64,000 bases of DNA. It comes from Leptobrachium leishanense. Its lineage: Eukaryota > Chordata > Amphibia > Anura > Megophryidae. The notes beneath the pieces are model-generated. The model was given only the letters and a program-made list of their open reading frames with translations, was not told where the DNA came from and did not search any database. Shown piece after piece: positions 49,333 to 61,579 of the stretch (position 1 is its first letter; each line of letters opens with the position of its first letter). The DNA is taken from the NCBI GenBank assembly GCA_009667805.1, contig CM019066.1, forward strand, positions 121,834,692-121,898,691. Direction: 5' to 3'. The position numbers and the translations under genes are program-made.

Positions 49333-50333
49333 TGTGACAGATTGCCGCTACTTGCGCCGAGTAGATCTGCCTTTCCGCCGTTTGATCCTGGAGCTCGCTG
49401 GGACACTGGCTCGGTGAGCTGTCAGTGCAGCTGAGTTGATGGGAAAAAACTCAGAGAAACGCAGTCTATTCCCCCCACATACTAGTCGAGACTCATTATT
49501 GGGATAAACAGCAAGAATTAGTTTTATTTTGACAACACATACAGGGTACTTTTATAGGGGACAGTACCATTGTTCTCCCCCAGTCCGCCCTCAGACACCC
49601 CGGCGCCCATTTTGCAACTGCCTCTAGCCATAACCCTTTTTGTATACTTAACATGGGCTGCCACTGCCTCCAGCCTGAGCTCAGTTCTTGGTGCCGCACT
49701 GTCTGGCCCACCCTGGACCGTTCCTCGGCTGGGAAATTCCACCCCCCTGGAGCACGATCTCTGCCTCCGACGCTGGGTCCCCTCTGCTGCTTTGAAACCT
49801 GACTTGGTTTTGGTGTCTAATTGAGCGGTGATCCCGGTGGCGCTTCCTCTTGTACTTCACCCCACACCATCCCTGGGGACCTGCTGTCCGAAAAGTGCCA
49901 TGGGGGGGGGTAAAGGAGGCTCCAGGGCAGGCAGGTGAACCAGTGTCGCCTTTTGGCAGCTTGCCAGGAGTTACAGCAATATGGGATGTGCAGGGCAGAG
50001 GAAACAGGGTTTCTGGGCGAGCTGGGTTAAAAACGGAGCAACAAAGGAGCGCAACAAACCTTAGGGACACATGGGCACAATTTGTACAAACGAGCTATAA
50101 CTTTGGACGAATGAAATGATTAACTTATTGTTTATATTGCTAGTTACAGGAGGGGTTACAGGCATGATTGGTGCTGGGAATTGCGAGGGAAAGACACAAT
50201 TAGATCAGAAACTGGGAACCTTTTTTTGAAAATGTAAAAGTGGAAAAGTTTACATAAATAAAGGGTAAACGAAATATAACAACATATAACCGAAATTAAA
50301 CTAAATAAATATTGTGATGGCCGATCCATCACA
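49333..50333 (-). mobile_element. Probable solo LTR (retroviral or LTR-retrotransposon type)
   Basis: Read on the minus strand the sequence starts TGTGATGGATCGG at 50333 and ends GCAATCTGTCACA at 49333, giving TG...CA ends with short inverted repeats (TGTGA/TCACA). The flanks are AAGAT (49328-49332) and AAGAC (50334-50338), a possible 5-bp duplication. A TATA-like CTATAAAAG (49553-49561, minus) and an AATAAA (49520-49525, minus) lie in the expected order, though close together. No gag, pol or env sequence adjoins it, so it is read as a solo LTR left by recombination. The superfamily is not determined. The small frames inside are not genes. Confidence 0.55.
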
Positions 50334-50539
50334 AAGACTAAAACCGAAAAATGTATAAATTAAACCAAACAATATAGGAGGTTACTTGAATTTTCCTTAT
50401 GTGAAATGCCAAACACAGCAGCAGGAGAAGCTTCATGGATGAATCATCTTCTGCTGTCATTAGAATTTTTCTTTTTGAAATTTGACATAGATGCAACAAC
50501 TGCAAATACTTTTGCTTACTGAATAACCCTCAAGAAGTA

Positions 50540-51130
50540 CCAATTTTCAGTTAGACACTGAGCAGCTCCAGCGTTAAAACCACCCATCTAGTATCATGTA
50601 GCTGCCAAAACAGCTCTGAGGTGTCGAGGCATGAACTCTACAAGACCTCTGAATATGTCCTAGGTTATTGGAGGCCCAGACTTTAGCAGATCTTTTAAGA
50701 ACGGTTATGTTGTTGTAGCACATCCTACAGATCCTTAATTGGATTGAGATCTGGGGAATTTGGAGGCAAAATCTTGAAATCTTTGACATGTTACTCGACC
50801 ATTCCTGAATAATTTTGCAGTGTAGCAGGGTGCATTATCCTGCCAATTGAGGCCATTACCATCAGGGAACACCATTGGCATGAATGGTGTATGTAGTCTG
50901 CCACAGTTTCTAGGTAGGTGGTGCGTGTCACATTTGTTCTGACACCATTCTATTATGGCCAGCATTTTGTTTCTCAGCAAGTTGAGCTACAGTAGTTCTT
51001 CTCAGTGATCGGACCAGATGGGCTAGCTTTCTCTCTCCACTTGCATTAATGAGCCATGGGTGCCCATGATCCGGATTCACAGATTGTCCCTTCTTGCACC
51101 ACTTTTGGTAGGTACTAAATCACTGCATGT
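50540..51130 (-). pseudogene. Tc1-family transposase remnant
   Basis: On the minus strand from about 51110 down: WCKKGQSVNPDHGHPWLIN, then GERKLAHLVRSLRRTTVAQL (the second DNA-binding part of a Tc1 transposase), then after a deletion VFPDGNGLNWQDNAPCYTA (the second catalytic Asp block) and RSCRVHASTPQSCFGSY in a shifted frame near 50600. The first catalytic block is missing. Ends of the element were not found. It belongs to a different Tc1 subgroup from the three larger copies (DNAPC instead of DNDPKHT). Confidence 0.7.
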
Positions 51131-52337
51131 TGGGAACACCGCACAAGATTTGCGGTTTTAGTTTGATGCAGTTGTCTAGCCATCAAGATTTAGCCCTTGT
51201 CAAAGTCACCCAGATCTTTTTCTTTGCCCTCATTTCCTGCTATCGACAAATTAATTTCAAGGACTGTTCATTTGCTATCAAATCTAGCCCACCCCTTGGA
51301 AGGTGTCATTGTAACCATATATTCAACATTATTCACGTTCTTTGACCGTGGCATTAACCCAGGGTGTACATGTCGTCTCTGTGGTGGGTAGACCTTGAAG
51401 CTGCAGGGTGGCATAGCATGCCCCACTAGAATCAATGAGCCTCTGTGCTCCCTCCCAGGCAAACCCTCTTCAGCCAATGACGCACGGTGTGTTTAAGCTG
51501 TGTAGATGGGCCGGAGGAGGGGCCCGCGACAGCAGCCGGTCAGTGGGGCATACCAGGGCGCCCCATCGGCATTAATGCCCAGAGGCAAGGGGTTAACGTT
51601 GTTGCTAATCAGTGTGTATTGTCTGTGTAAGCAAGCATAACATCAAAATCATAGGTCCAAATATATAGTTCAGGATTTTTTAAATGTATATTCCATCGAT
51701 GCCTTCCCAGCAATCAAAAAAATAAATAATTATAAAGTACCACCAAGACAGAGCAGTTGGAACATATTAACAGAATAATTGCATTCACAAGTTTCAGAAC
51801 AATCTAAAAGTTGCTCGCTCTATATCAGCTTGTGTACATTGGAATCTGGTCTTTTTTAATAGTTTCCCATTCATAAATTGCCCTACCCAAAACAACCCAC
51901 AAAATATACAAATGCAGAACCCAATAAAACCACATATTAAACCGTATTTATTTTAAATTAGCTGATTGGCAATTCTGTAAAAACCATAGACTTGGACATT
52001 ATTTGTTTATCAGTAGACAACTGCAACATAAAAGCTGAAATGATTCTATACCGTCTTGGGAAGAGTGAAGCAATTAAAATCCATGTTCAACACTGCTTAA
52101 TAAGTTACGGTTATTACATGCTTTTTTATTATTCTAATGTGAATTCTGCATATCTACAAATTCCTTCTCTTGGTATGGATGAAGATATTTTCCATTAATT
52201 ATTTGGTAGCCTGGTGACATGGTTTTGAGAGGTGAGTATCATGCACCAATTTTCAAGTGCAGATATTGTTAATTCAACATTTACTTGTAATAATTATTTA
52301 TTTGCGTGGAATGCAGTATGGTATAGCTGCATATGCA
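51131..52337. other. Gene-free stretch
   Basis: The part 51400-51600 is GC-rich and contains loosely inverted words (GGGTGGCATAGCATGCCCCA and GTGGGGCATACCAGGGCGCC), perhaps a repeat remnant. The remainder is AT-rich without recognisable features. Confidence 0.4.
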
Positions 52338-53109
52338 CCGGCTGGGTGGAGTAGAGGTAACATCATGGTCTCCAAGGTCATAGAACAGTGAAGGCCAACA
52401 GGATTATTCAAAGAGATCCGAAAAAAAAAAACAGGTTACTTGAAAGTTTGAAAAGTGAAACGCTGTTTGCAAAAAAACTACTGAACGAAAATGCCTGGAA
52501 TTTACACATAAGATCCAATGAATGATAATCAAAAGGTTGTTACAGAACAATGAAAAAAGGATAAAAAAATTAGACAAAAAAAATCCCAAAAAATGCCTAT
52601 AAGATCCTAAAAAATCTAGAATAAAGAGACTTTTTACAGCTGAATAAAATGATAAACGGTTTATTAGATATTGAATTAAAACTGGTATATTTTTAACATG
52701 GAAGCCTATGGAATTCTCCTGAATAAATCTTCACTGACATTCTTCAGCTGTTCGGTGTTCTTTGAATAGACAAACCATTGCTTCTCTATGGGGGATTTCA
52801 CTGCCCTCGAACAGGCACCGTACGTGCAGGCAATTCGCCAGAATTTGGTGAATTGACTGCTCTCCGAATAGCCAAATGGCCCTGAAATGGCACCGTACGC
52901 GGAATTTAAGCGTCCGGTTACATTTCAGGGACAGATCAGCTCTCTCTGAATAACCCTGACAGGTTCGATCCCGGCAAGAGCACCTCTCCAGTAAGTGTCT
53001 TTGGGCAAGACAGCTAACGGTACATACTCGCCACCCAGGACATACTTGAAAAACGAGAGCAATCTCAATGTATCCTTCCTGGTAAAATCCTTTCTCCAAA
53101 AAAAAAAAA
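52338..53109 (+). mobile_element. SINE copy 6, split by a MITE-like insertion
   Basis: The 5' piece (52338-52398) begins CCGGCTGGGTGGAGTAGAGG, the box A region. The 3' piece (52959-53109) resumes at the box B, AGGTTCGATCCC, and continues through AAGAGCACCTCTCCAGTAAG and the LINE-type tail to an A run. Between them lies the element 52399-52958. The separation of box A from box B shows that the insertion is younger than this SINE copy. Confidence 0.8.
52399..52958. mobile_element. MITE-like element with CAGGGTTATTCAGAGAG ends, long form
   Basis: The left end CAGGATTATTCAAAGAGA and the right end (minus strand) CAGGGTTATTCAGAGAGA are inverted copies, the same termini as the 180-bp elements at 56836 and 60111. 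The 560-bp interior contains the module shared with hAT copies B and C (GATCCTAAAAAATCTAGAAT, AATAAAGAGACT, GATATTGAATTAAAAC). A target duplication is not clear here. Confidence 0.65.
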
Positions 53110-53123
53110 TATATATATATATA

Positions 53124-54721
<1,598 letters not shown>

Positions 54722-54723
54722 TA

Positions 54724-56832
54724 TATATATATATGCGCATCAGACATATTACACAAAAGAACAAGTCGTCGAATGGAAACTACTTTTGCCGTACACACAG
54801 AAAACACAAATTCACAGGTTCCATTTGAAATAGTAGAGTCAAAAAACTCAAAATATTGTGGTAGAAATGGTCACAATCACTTCATATCATGAACGATGCA
54901 TGGACCCTTTGGGGATGTTCACAAACCACCATAGTTTATCATGCAATGACAAACGTTTTCCTGAAGGGAAATTCAAACCGTGGCAAGGGAAGCTTCATCT
55001 ATGGTTTAAATTTCCCCTATTGGAATCGCCAAAGTGCATCTTCGTTGCAACAATGGTGAACTACGACACTTTGTGAATTACCCCCTTCTCTGCAATGTTT
55101 GTGTTATGCATAATTCTCAGGAATACAGTCAAGAGCCCAATAAACATAATACCATCAGTCACCCATAGGTCTCTAACAACTTTGAAAGAGGGAACACAAG
55201 CACTTCTTGAATGGTTCCGGGATCACATAGGAGTCTGGAGATAAAAACTAAACCCCAGAAGGCTAGGTTATGTGTATACATAATTTAATAAAATAAATAC
55301 TCCAGTAATGGGTATATCAATAGATTATACAGAAGTTAATTCAGAACTCTGCACAATACTGCCGAAACAAAGAGGATAATCTTGATACATTCTCCCCCCC
55401 CCCCCAATATCAAGAAAGGAAACCACATTCATGCAAAAATATGTAGAATTATTGCATTTGGCAAGTAGAATATCACCCATCTGGTCAGGTTTAATTTCAC
55501 AGCACGACACAGGTGGCTATCCATCAAATGACCCAACACAATACCACTTTATACAAGTCTCAGGTTAAGTGCAACAATTGCCAACAAAAATATTTTTGTG
55601 CTAGAAACATAAGGTCCTAGAAGAGCACTTCTGAGACAAAACCTTAAAGACATTTCTGCAGTGAAAGATGCCAAGTATTTCGAGCAATCTGTTCCTTAAG
55701 CTTAAAGCACTTAAGGGATCATGTAAAATATTTTCTCAACACATTAATATCACGAACATGATCACATATACATTAAAATTAGCTAAAAACTGAAAATCTA
55801 CCTCGCTTTTATAAAGCATCATCCTCTAATCTAATTATGTGGTCACTATGGGTGGATGCTTAACTAAAATGTATGAAATAAAACAGGATATAAACTCGTA
55901 GAAGAAATCCACAAGCTCCAGGGTATAGGATGTTTGACAAAAGTTGGAGAAAACATGGCCATTGAACATAAAGATTATTATTGCCAAGATAGATCATAAG
56001 AGCATCAAGCTCTCAGTAAGTGACCACCAAATTTATTTAATGTGTCACACAAATAAGAATGATATTAGACAACAAAGTAAAAAGATAATCATTCTCCCAG
56101 GTCTCTGTATTGCATTTCTTCCCTGAAATAGCAATGCCTCCTCTCTCATACTGACTTCAATATCACAGGTACATTGTGTTTGCAATAAGTAGCTGCCATA
56201 AAACTTCTCATTGATCAGTACTATATTCCCTGACTATAGTGTGGGTATTCCGTTTTTGGCAAGTTCCTATTAGAAGAGAGGCCAAGCATGAACAAAGTGG
56301 CCCTTTTTTTTCAACATATCCCGCAATAGGCTGAAAAAACAAGTTCTGTAGGGCGTTTAGGTCAAGCATCTTGCCACCAACACGTCACCAGTCTTCTGGA
56401 TGAATAGGCATGTGAAGTCACTATAAGTCAACTTTATAGCAGCCATCCTAGAAACTTACTTGCATAGTTCGTCTCACATGAAGATTTATCTATCTTTATA
56501 TAAAATGTTTCTTTTCAGCTTATTGTAGGCTTTACATCCACGTGAGGATGAAGATATTTTTTGTAGGCACTGTGCTTTTAGTTATTTCTTCTGGTTCAAA
56601 ATGGCTACCCGTTTTCCAACAAAGCTTATCTACAAGTATATGATAGCATATCAGAGCCATATAGGAATTTCTTCATTGCTTATGTTCCCTGGCAAGTTCA
56701 GTTTACAATATGCGTGAGTTATTCTAGTGGTTCTTTAATTCAAATCATATGCTATTGTTATTTTAGAAAATGCATTTTAAAGTGAAACACACCATGTAAG
56801 ATCCGGAAAATCAATAGAAGTGTTGAAAATAT
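54724..56832. other. Gene-free stretch, nothing recognised
   Basis: AT-rich sequence with a C run at 55396-55406. No repeat ends or coding domains seen. Confidence 0.5.
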
Positions 56833-56835
56833 TTA

Positions 56836-57017
56836 CAGGGTTATTCAGAGAGGTGTGAAAACCAGGAGAATGACTGGAGAAGTGAAAATTCTAGGTCAAA
56901 CTAGCCAAACTAGAAAAATTCTCCCATTTGTCTCACTTTCCAAATCAGCTATTTGTTCTAGATTGTTCTCTTCTCCTGCCAATTCTCCTGGTTTTCACCT
57001 CTCTCTGAATAGCCCTG
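56836..57017. mobile_element. Near-palindromic MITE, CAGGGTTATTC family
   Basis: 182 bp. The left half reads CAGGGTTATTCAGAGAGGTG, AACCAGGAGAATGAC and the right half is largely its reverse complement, ending TCTGAATAGCCCTG. TTA stands on both sides (56833-56835 and 57018-57020), fitting a TA or TTA target. Non-coding. Confidence 0.8.
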
Positions 57018-57020
57018 TTA

Positions 57021-57356
57021 GTGTATTCAACCATTCATCACATGCATTCCTTTCATAAAATCGGATCCAATCCCAAGTCAAGGAGTAAATATAAGGCAGG
57101 AATAATTACAGCCATGACTCACGCAATCCTTATTGCTCCACTTTCTTATTGAAGGTCATTTGACAACATGCGTAATAGTGTATTGTTTCTGCTTCTTAAA
57201 GGGACACTATAGGTTAAAATGATGAGGGGCGGAAGGGATTTATTATTAATCTCTCCTGAACCCCCACCCCATCATTTTTAGCTCTAGAGTTACTCATCTC
57301 TCTAGCGCTGGTTCTCCCTCAGTGCTGCTCCAGAACGGACAACCACGATAACTTCC
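57021..57356. other. Gene-free stretch with an AAAGGGACACTATAGG repeat start
   Basis: At 57198 the phrase AAAGGGACACTATAGG begins what looks like a common frog repeat. A related start, AAAGGGACACCAGTCAC, follows the MITE at 62414. Ends were not defined. Confidence 0.35.
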
Positions 57357-57360
57357 TTAA

Positions 57361-57433
57361 CCCCATAAGGACCAAGGGTCTTTAAAGTCCATGCATTTAT
57401 GACCTAACAGTTACATCATTGGTCCTTAAGAGG
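57361..57433. mobile_element. Very short piggyBac-type MITE
   Basis: 73 bp between TTAA at 57357-57360 and TTAA at 57434-57437. The inverted ends are CCCCATAAGGACCAA and, on the minus strand, CCTCTTAAGGACCAA. Non-coding internal-deletion form. Confidence 0.7.
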
Positions 57434-57437
57434 TTAA

Positions 57438-58003
57438 AGCAGTGGCGTTGACACTGGGCTGGACACTCAAATGTCTAGTCCATCGAATCCTTTCAATGCT
57501 AGTGCACCAAGAGCTATTGCTTGGTTAGGATGCGATAGAGCTGGGCATTCTTCACATAAACCGAAGGTTAATTAGCCCAACAGTACATCCTCAGCTGCCC
57601 ATGACCATTTAAATTACATACATGGTTGCTAGAATGTCCATTTATTATGTGGTTTTAGATAAATAGATTTTCTTTTAATTAGCCATTCACTATATCAGGA
57701 TTCTCTTTAAATATTTAAAAAGAGATGCCAAATAATATTACTTTTTTTTTGGTAAAATATAGAGACGAGACGGAATCTGTTGCGTTTTACAGCTAAGCTA
57801 CCTCTCTTCCTGCCTCTTCCCTCTGTGACATAAACAAGATAAGGAGCAGAAAGCCCAGGTTCACAGACTACTGAAGGCTGCCGAATAACCATAGTTAACT
57901 CCCTGTAGATAGAAAATAAGTAAATTATATATAGGCATGTTATTAAGTAATAACCATACACCAGATCAAACTACAGTTTGTACACAACTGGACTTCGATT
58001 GCA
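57438..58003. other. Gene-free stretch, nothing recognised
   Basis: No element ends or coding domains seen. The minus-strand frame 57707-57961 has no known features. Confidence 0.5.
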
Positions 58004-58070
58004 TCCTATACTATAAAAGAGTAAGGCTTGGCGTGTCCGTCGCCAAGCCTCCTCTGCACATGTGCATGGT

Positions 58071-58126
58071 GTGGGCGTGCTGCGGCGGTTGGGTGCGCAC
58101 GCAGCCAACCGCCGCAGCACGCCCAC
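58071..58126. repeat. Perfect 22-bp hairpin
   Basis: GTGGGCGTGCTGCGGCGGTT (plus GG) at 58071-58092 and its exact complement at 58105-58126, with a 12-bp loop. The first of the GC-rich tandem units has thus been folded into an inverted pair. Confidence 0.95.
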
Positions 58127-58390
58127 AGGGCGCTGTAGAGGTTGGATGTGCGCGCAGCCGGGTGCGCGCGTGCCACCCGCCGCAGAACACCCAAAGCGTG
58201 TTACGAGGTTGGATGCGCACGCAGCCGAGTGCGCGTGCGCCACCCGCCGCAGCACCACCAAAGCGTGTTGCGGAGGTTGGATGTGCGCCCAGCCGAGTGC
58301 GCACGCAGCCACCCGCCGCAGCACGCCCACCACGTGCTTGGGCCGTTGGATGCGCGCGCATAGGGTGCACACGCAGCCAACCGCCGCATC
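58088..58390 (+). repeat. GC-rich tandem repeat, about 68-bp unit
   Basis: Units start with GTTGGATGCGCACGCAGCC or close variants at 58088, 58141, 58208, 58276 and 58345, a spacing of 53, 67, 68 and 69 bp. CCGCCGCAGCACNCC words end each unit. CpG density is high. Overlapping long frames on both strands are artefacts of the array. Confidence 0.85.
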
Positions 58391-58437
58391 CAGAAATAGC
58401 TTGAGGCACGCGAAAACGCCTCAGAGAAAACAACAGC

Positions 58438-59400
58438 GTGGAGCGGAGAGCGGAGTGGAGCAGGGAGCGGAGTGGAGCGGGGAGCGGAGAGCGGAGCGAG
58501 GAGCGGAGCGGAGAGTGGAGCGGGGAGCGGAGCAGAGAGCGGAGCGGGGAGCGGAGCGGAGAGCAGAGAGCGGAGCGGAGAGCAGGGAGCAGAGCGGAGA
58601 GCGGGTAGCGGAGAGCGGGTAGCGGAGAGCGGGGAGCGGAGAGCGGAGAGCGGAGCGGAGAGCGGAGCGGAGAGCGGAGCGGAGAGCAGAGTGGAAAGCA
58701 GAGCGGAAAGCAGAGCGGAGAGCGGAGCGGAAAGCGGAGCGGAGAGCGGAGCGGAGAGCGGGGAGCGAAGAGCGGAGCGGGGATCGGAGAGCAGGGAGCG
58801 GGGAGCGGAGAGCGGAGAGCGGGGAGCGGAGAGCGGGGAGCAGAGAGCGGGAGCGGAGAGCGGGGAGCGGAGAGCGGGGAGCAGGAAGCGGAGCGGGGAG
58901 CGGAGCGGGGAGCAGAGCAGGAAGAGGGGAGGGTGGAGCGGAGTGGGGAGCGGATCGGAGAGGGGAGAGGGGAGGGGGCGGAGAGGGGAGCGCAGAGTGG
59001 GTGAGCGGAGCAGAGAGCGGAGAGCGGGGAGCGGGGAGCGCAGAGCGGAGAGCAGAGCAGAGCGGAGAGCAGAGCGGAGCGGAGAGCGGGAGCGGAGTGG
59101 GGAGCGGAGTGGGGAGGGGAGAGGGGAGGGGAGAGGGGAGAGGGGAGGGGAGCGGGGCGGAGAGCGGGGAGCGGAGTGGGGAGCGGAGTGGGGAGGGGAG
59201 AGGGGAGGGGAGAGGGGAGAGGGGAGGGGAGCGGGGCGGAGAGGGGAGCGGGGAGGGCAGTGGGCAGCGGAGAGGGGAGCGCAGAGCGGGGAGTGCAGAG
59301 TGGAGCGGGGAGCGGAGTGGAGCCGGGAGAGGGGAGTGGGGAGCACAGAGCGGAGCAGAGTGGATCGGGGAGCGGAGCGGAGCAGCACAAGAGCAGAGCA
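58438..59400 (+). repeat. GGAGC-rich minisatellite, nearly 1 kb
   Basis: Degenerate repetition of GGAGCGGAGAGCGG and GGGGAGCGGAG words, base unit about 5-6 bp with longer higher-order spacing. Around 59103-59250 a block of about 79 bp rich in GGGGAGGGGAGA is present twice (59103 and 59182). Strand asymmetry is extreme: the plus strand is mostly G and A. Long frames (up to 475 codons, minus strand, Ser/Pro/Leu/Arg only) result from the missing stops and are not genes. Confidence 0.95.
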
Positions 59401-59442
59401 CACTTATCAATAGACTGCCCTCTGGGCAGGCTTTCCACCTAG

Positions 59443-60110
59443 TTAGATATAAAATAATATGCGCAAGTGTTTTGCACTTCCTCTGTAGGTATATGAGGAT
59501 TAAGACAGCCTTTTAAGAGCAGCTTGGTTCACCATTACAGTTGCTTTCTTTTATCTTTAAGCCATGCAATAGCAGGACGAGGGTGTGAACGATATCTGTT
59601 TTATCATTCAGGTGAGCGGTCTGGCCTCAGCACTATTTATTCCATAGTCAATTATTACCAAGTCCACGCATGAAAGTTAAACAAATTGTTTTAGAGATAA
59701 CATTTAAAGTCAGGAAACAGGAATGCGGACAAACTGAAGGAGTTTAACAAATAGATAAATGGAGACGGTTTTCTTTCTATTATTGGACATATAGCATTTT
59801 ACAGGTAATATGAAGTGATAAAAAATAGAGAATGTCTGGACATGCAGAATGAGTTTAAAAGAAACAAAGCAGAGTGGGGTAGTATCAAATCTCTTCCTTT
59901 ATAAACCTGAGTAAAAGAAAATATTAAAAAATAAGAGCTCTAACACCTTTCCCTTGAACATTATTTTGCTGCTCCTGGCAGTTTCTTCTTCCGTGAGGTT
60001 TACTTATTTTCTGCCAAAAAGTAGTTATTGCTAAAATGCTTCTTTTACAAGACTGAATTTATCAAGGTTAAAAACACAGACAGTATAATAGAATATGAAA
60101 CAAAAACATA
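59443..60110. other. Gene-free stretch, nothing recognised
   Basis: No element ends or coding domains seen. Confidence 0.5.
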
Positions 60111-60290
60111 CAGGGTTATTCAGAGAGCGTGAAAAGCAGGAGAATGACTGGAGAATGAAAACTTATAGGTCAAAATAGCCAAACCAGAAAAATTCTCCCT
60201 TTCATCTCACTTTCCAAATCGGCTATTTTGACCTAGAATTTTTCATTCTCCAGTCATTCTCCTGCTTTTCACGCTCTCTGAATAACCCTG
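60111..60290. mobile_element. Near-palindromic MITE, CAGGGTTATTC family
   Basis: 180 bp with inverted arms of about 70 bp: CAGGGTTATTCAGAGAGCGT, AAAGCAGGAGAATGACTGG, then GGTCAAAATAGCC, all repeated as reverse complement on the right. Flanks ATA (60108-60110) and TTA (60291-60293) share TA. Very similar to the element at 56836. Confidence 0.85.
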
Positions 60291-60406
60291 TTAATTGTTG
60301 TGTAAAGGACAAAGTTTCTCAGACACTATTCCAATTCTTCTAAGTATTTACCAGCTCAAAAGAACACGTAGTAAAAAATAAATAAAAGTCAAAATCGTGT
60401 AATAGA

Positions 60407-60768
60407 ATGAAAATAGAAACATAGAAAAATGTCGGCAGATAAGAACCTTTCGGCCCATCTAGTCTGCCCAATTACATGGATACTTTACCTGGATTTATCT
60501 TTTGTTTAGGATAACCTTATGCCTATCCCATGCTTGCTTAAATTCAATTACTGTTTTGGCCTCTACCACTTCAACTGGAAGGCTGTTCCATGTATCCACC
60601 ACCCTCTCAGTAAAATAATGCTTCCTGATGTTACTTTTAAACCTTTGCCCCTCTAATCTAAGACTATGTCCTCTTGTTTTGCTACTTTGTTTCCTTTTAA
60701 ATATACTCCCTTCCTCTACCTTGTGGATTCCCTTTACGTATTTAAATGTTTCTATCATAAAAATAGGA
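60407..60768 (-). pseudogene. CR1-type LINE, 3' end fragment
   Basis: On the minus strand the frame reads MIETFKYVKGIHKVEEGS, then RFKSNIRKHYFTERVVDTWN and SLPVEVVEAKTVIEFKQAWD, the C-terminal end of a CR1-like ORF2, with a stop at 60495. Downstream on the plus strand the 3' end shows GATAAGAACCTTTCGGCCCA and TCTAGTCTGCCCAATTAC, a tail I recognise as widespread in amphibian DNA. Reverse transcriptase and endonuclease are absent (5' truncation). It shares the NSLPVEVV motif with the old fragment at 18838. Confidence 0.8.
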
Positions 60769-61575
60769 CATTAGGAAACTTGGTCAAACTCACAAGATAC
60801 TATTAACCAAAGTAGGCAGTTTATGACCAATCTTGTAGACCAGTCCACTCGATTAAGAGATGGAATAAGTCCTATAAAAGGCAAGATCTCCAGGGATAGG
60901 GAGTAGTACATTTAATGACATTTCAAAATAAAATAAAGTAATAAAAAAATTCCACATTTCTATATGATATTTTTGAATCACATTCGAGACATGCCATAAA
61001 CCATGAGGATAACTCCGACACAATCACTTCCATGTACATCAACGAGTAAGGTGAAAAGTGCAACGTAAATGTATTTAAGGGAGAGGCTGATGAAAAAACT
61101 AGCAGCAACAAAGAGATAGCCGGTTAGATTTAGAAGCTTTCTTCTGCAGGGTGTTGAGAAGTCATGTTACATAGTTCAACAGGGTCAACGAGAGTGCAGA
61201 TGGAGTTTTGCTGACTAACGGAGATAATCCACAACTCTGATACATTTATACAATCTCTGCTAACAAGTTACTAACTGGACTTATCAACACATTGCCAGTT
61301 GAGGGGGCAATTGTTTATCCACACATTTCTTAAGTATTCCGATGTCTCAGCTTGAGTTCCCATCCAATAGCAAATTGAGAGGGAAAGCGTATGGTATGAT
61401 TTATGCATAAATGATGATTGATTAAACTGCACATCCAAACTGAGAAGCTTAACATACATAGGAGAATATATAGGATCAGACTTTTTTATCACATCCTTAT
61501 GTATGGAATCCCTGACAATGATGTCGACATGTGTAAAACCTACATTAGATCTGTAATATCAATGTACTGTAGGTA
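60769..61575. other. Gene-free stretch, nothing recognised
   Basis: AT-rich sequence without recognisable repeats or domains. Confidence 0.5.
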
Positions 61576-61579
61576 TTAG

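Larger units (their letters stand above)
58004..59442 (+). mobile_element. Probable non-autonomous Helitron
   Basis: The left end TCCTATACTATAAAAGAGTA is preceded by A (58003) and resembles the TC-starting ends of animal Helitrons. The right end is CTAG (59439-59442) followed by T (59443). A hairpin, CTGCCC-TCT-GGGCAG (59415-59429), lies 9 bp upstream of it. TC at the 5' end, CTRR at the 3' end, a hairpin about 10 bp before it, insertion between A and T and no target duplication are the Helitron hallmarks. No Rep/helicase is encoded; the interior consists of two tandem arrays. A 5' sub-terminal hairpin is at 58024-58050 (AGGCTTGGCG and complement). Confidence 0.6.

Noticed and set aside
49496..50119. 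Several 70-130 codon frames on both strands
   Set aside because: They lie inside the proposed solo LTR, overlap on both strands, and show no protein family features.
58011..59438. Very long open frames on both strands (up to 475 codons) in GC-rich sequence
   Set aside because: They consist of Ser/Pro/Leu/Arg or Glu/Ser/Gly/Arg monotony produced by the minisatellite, overlap in several frames at once and have no domain.
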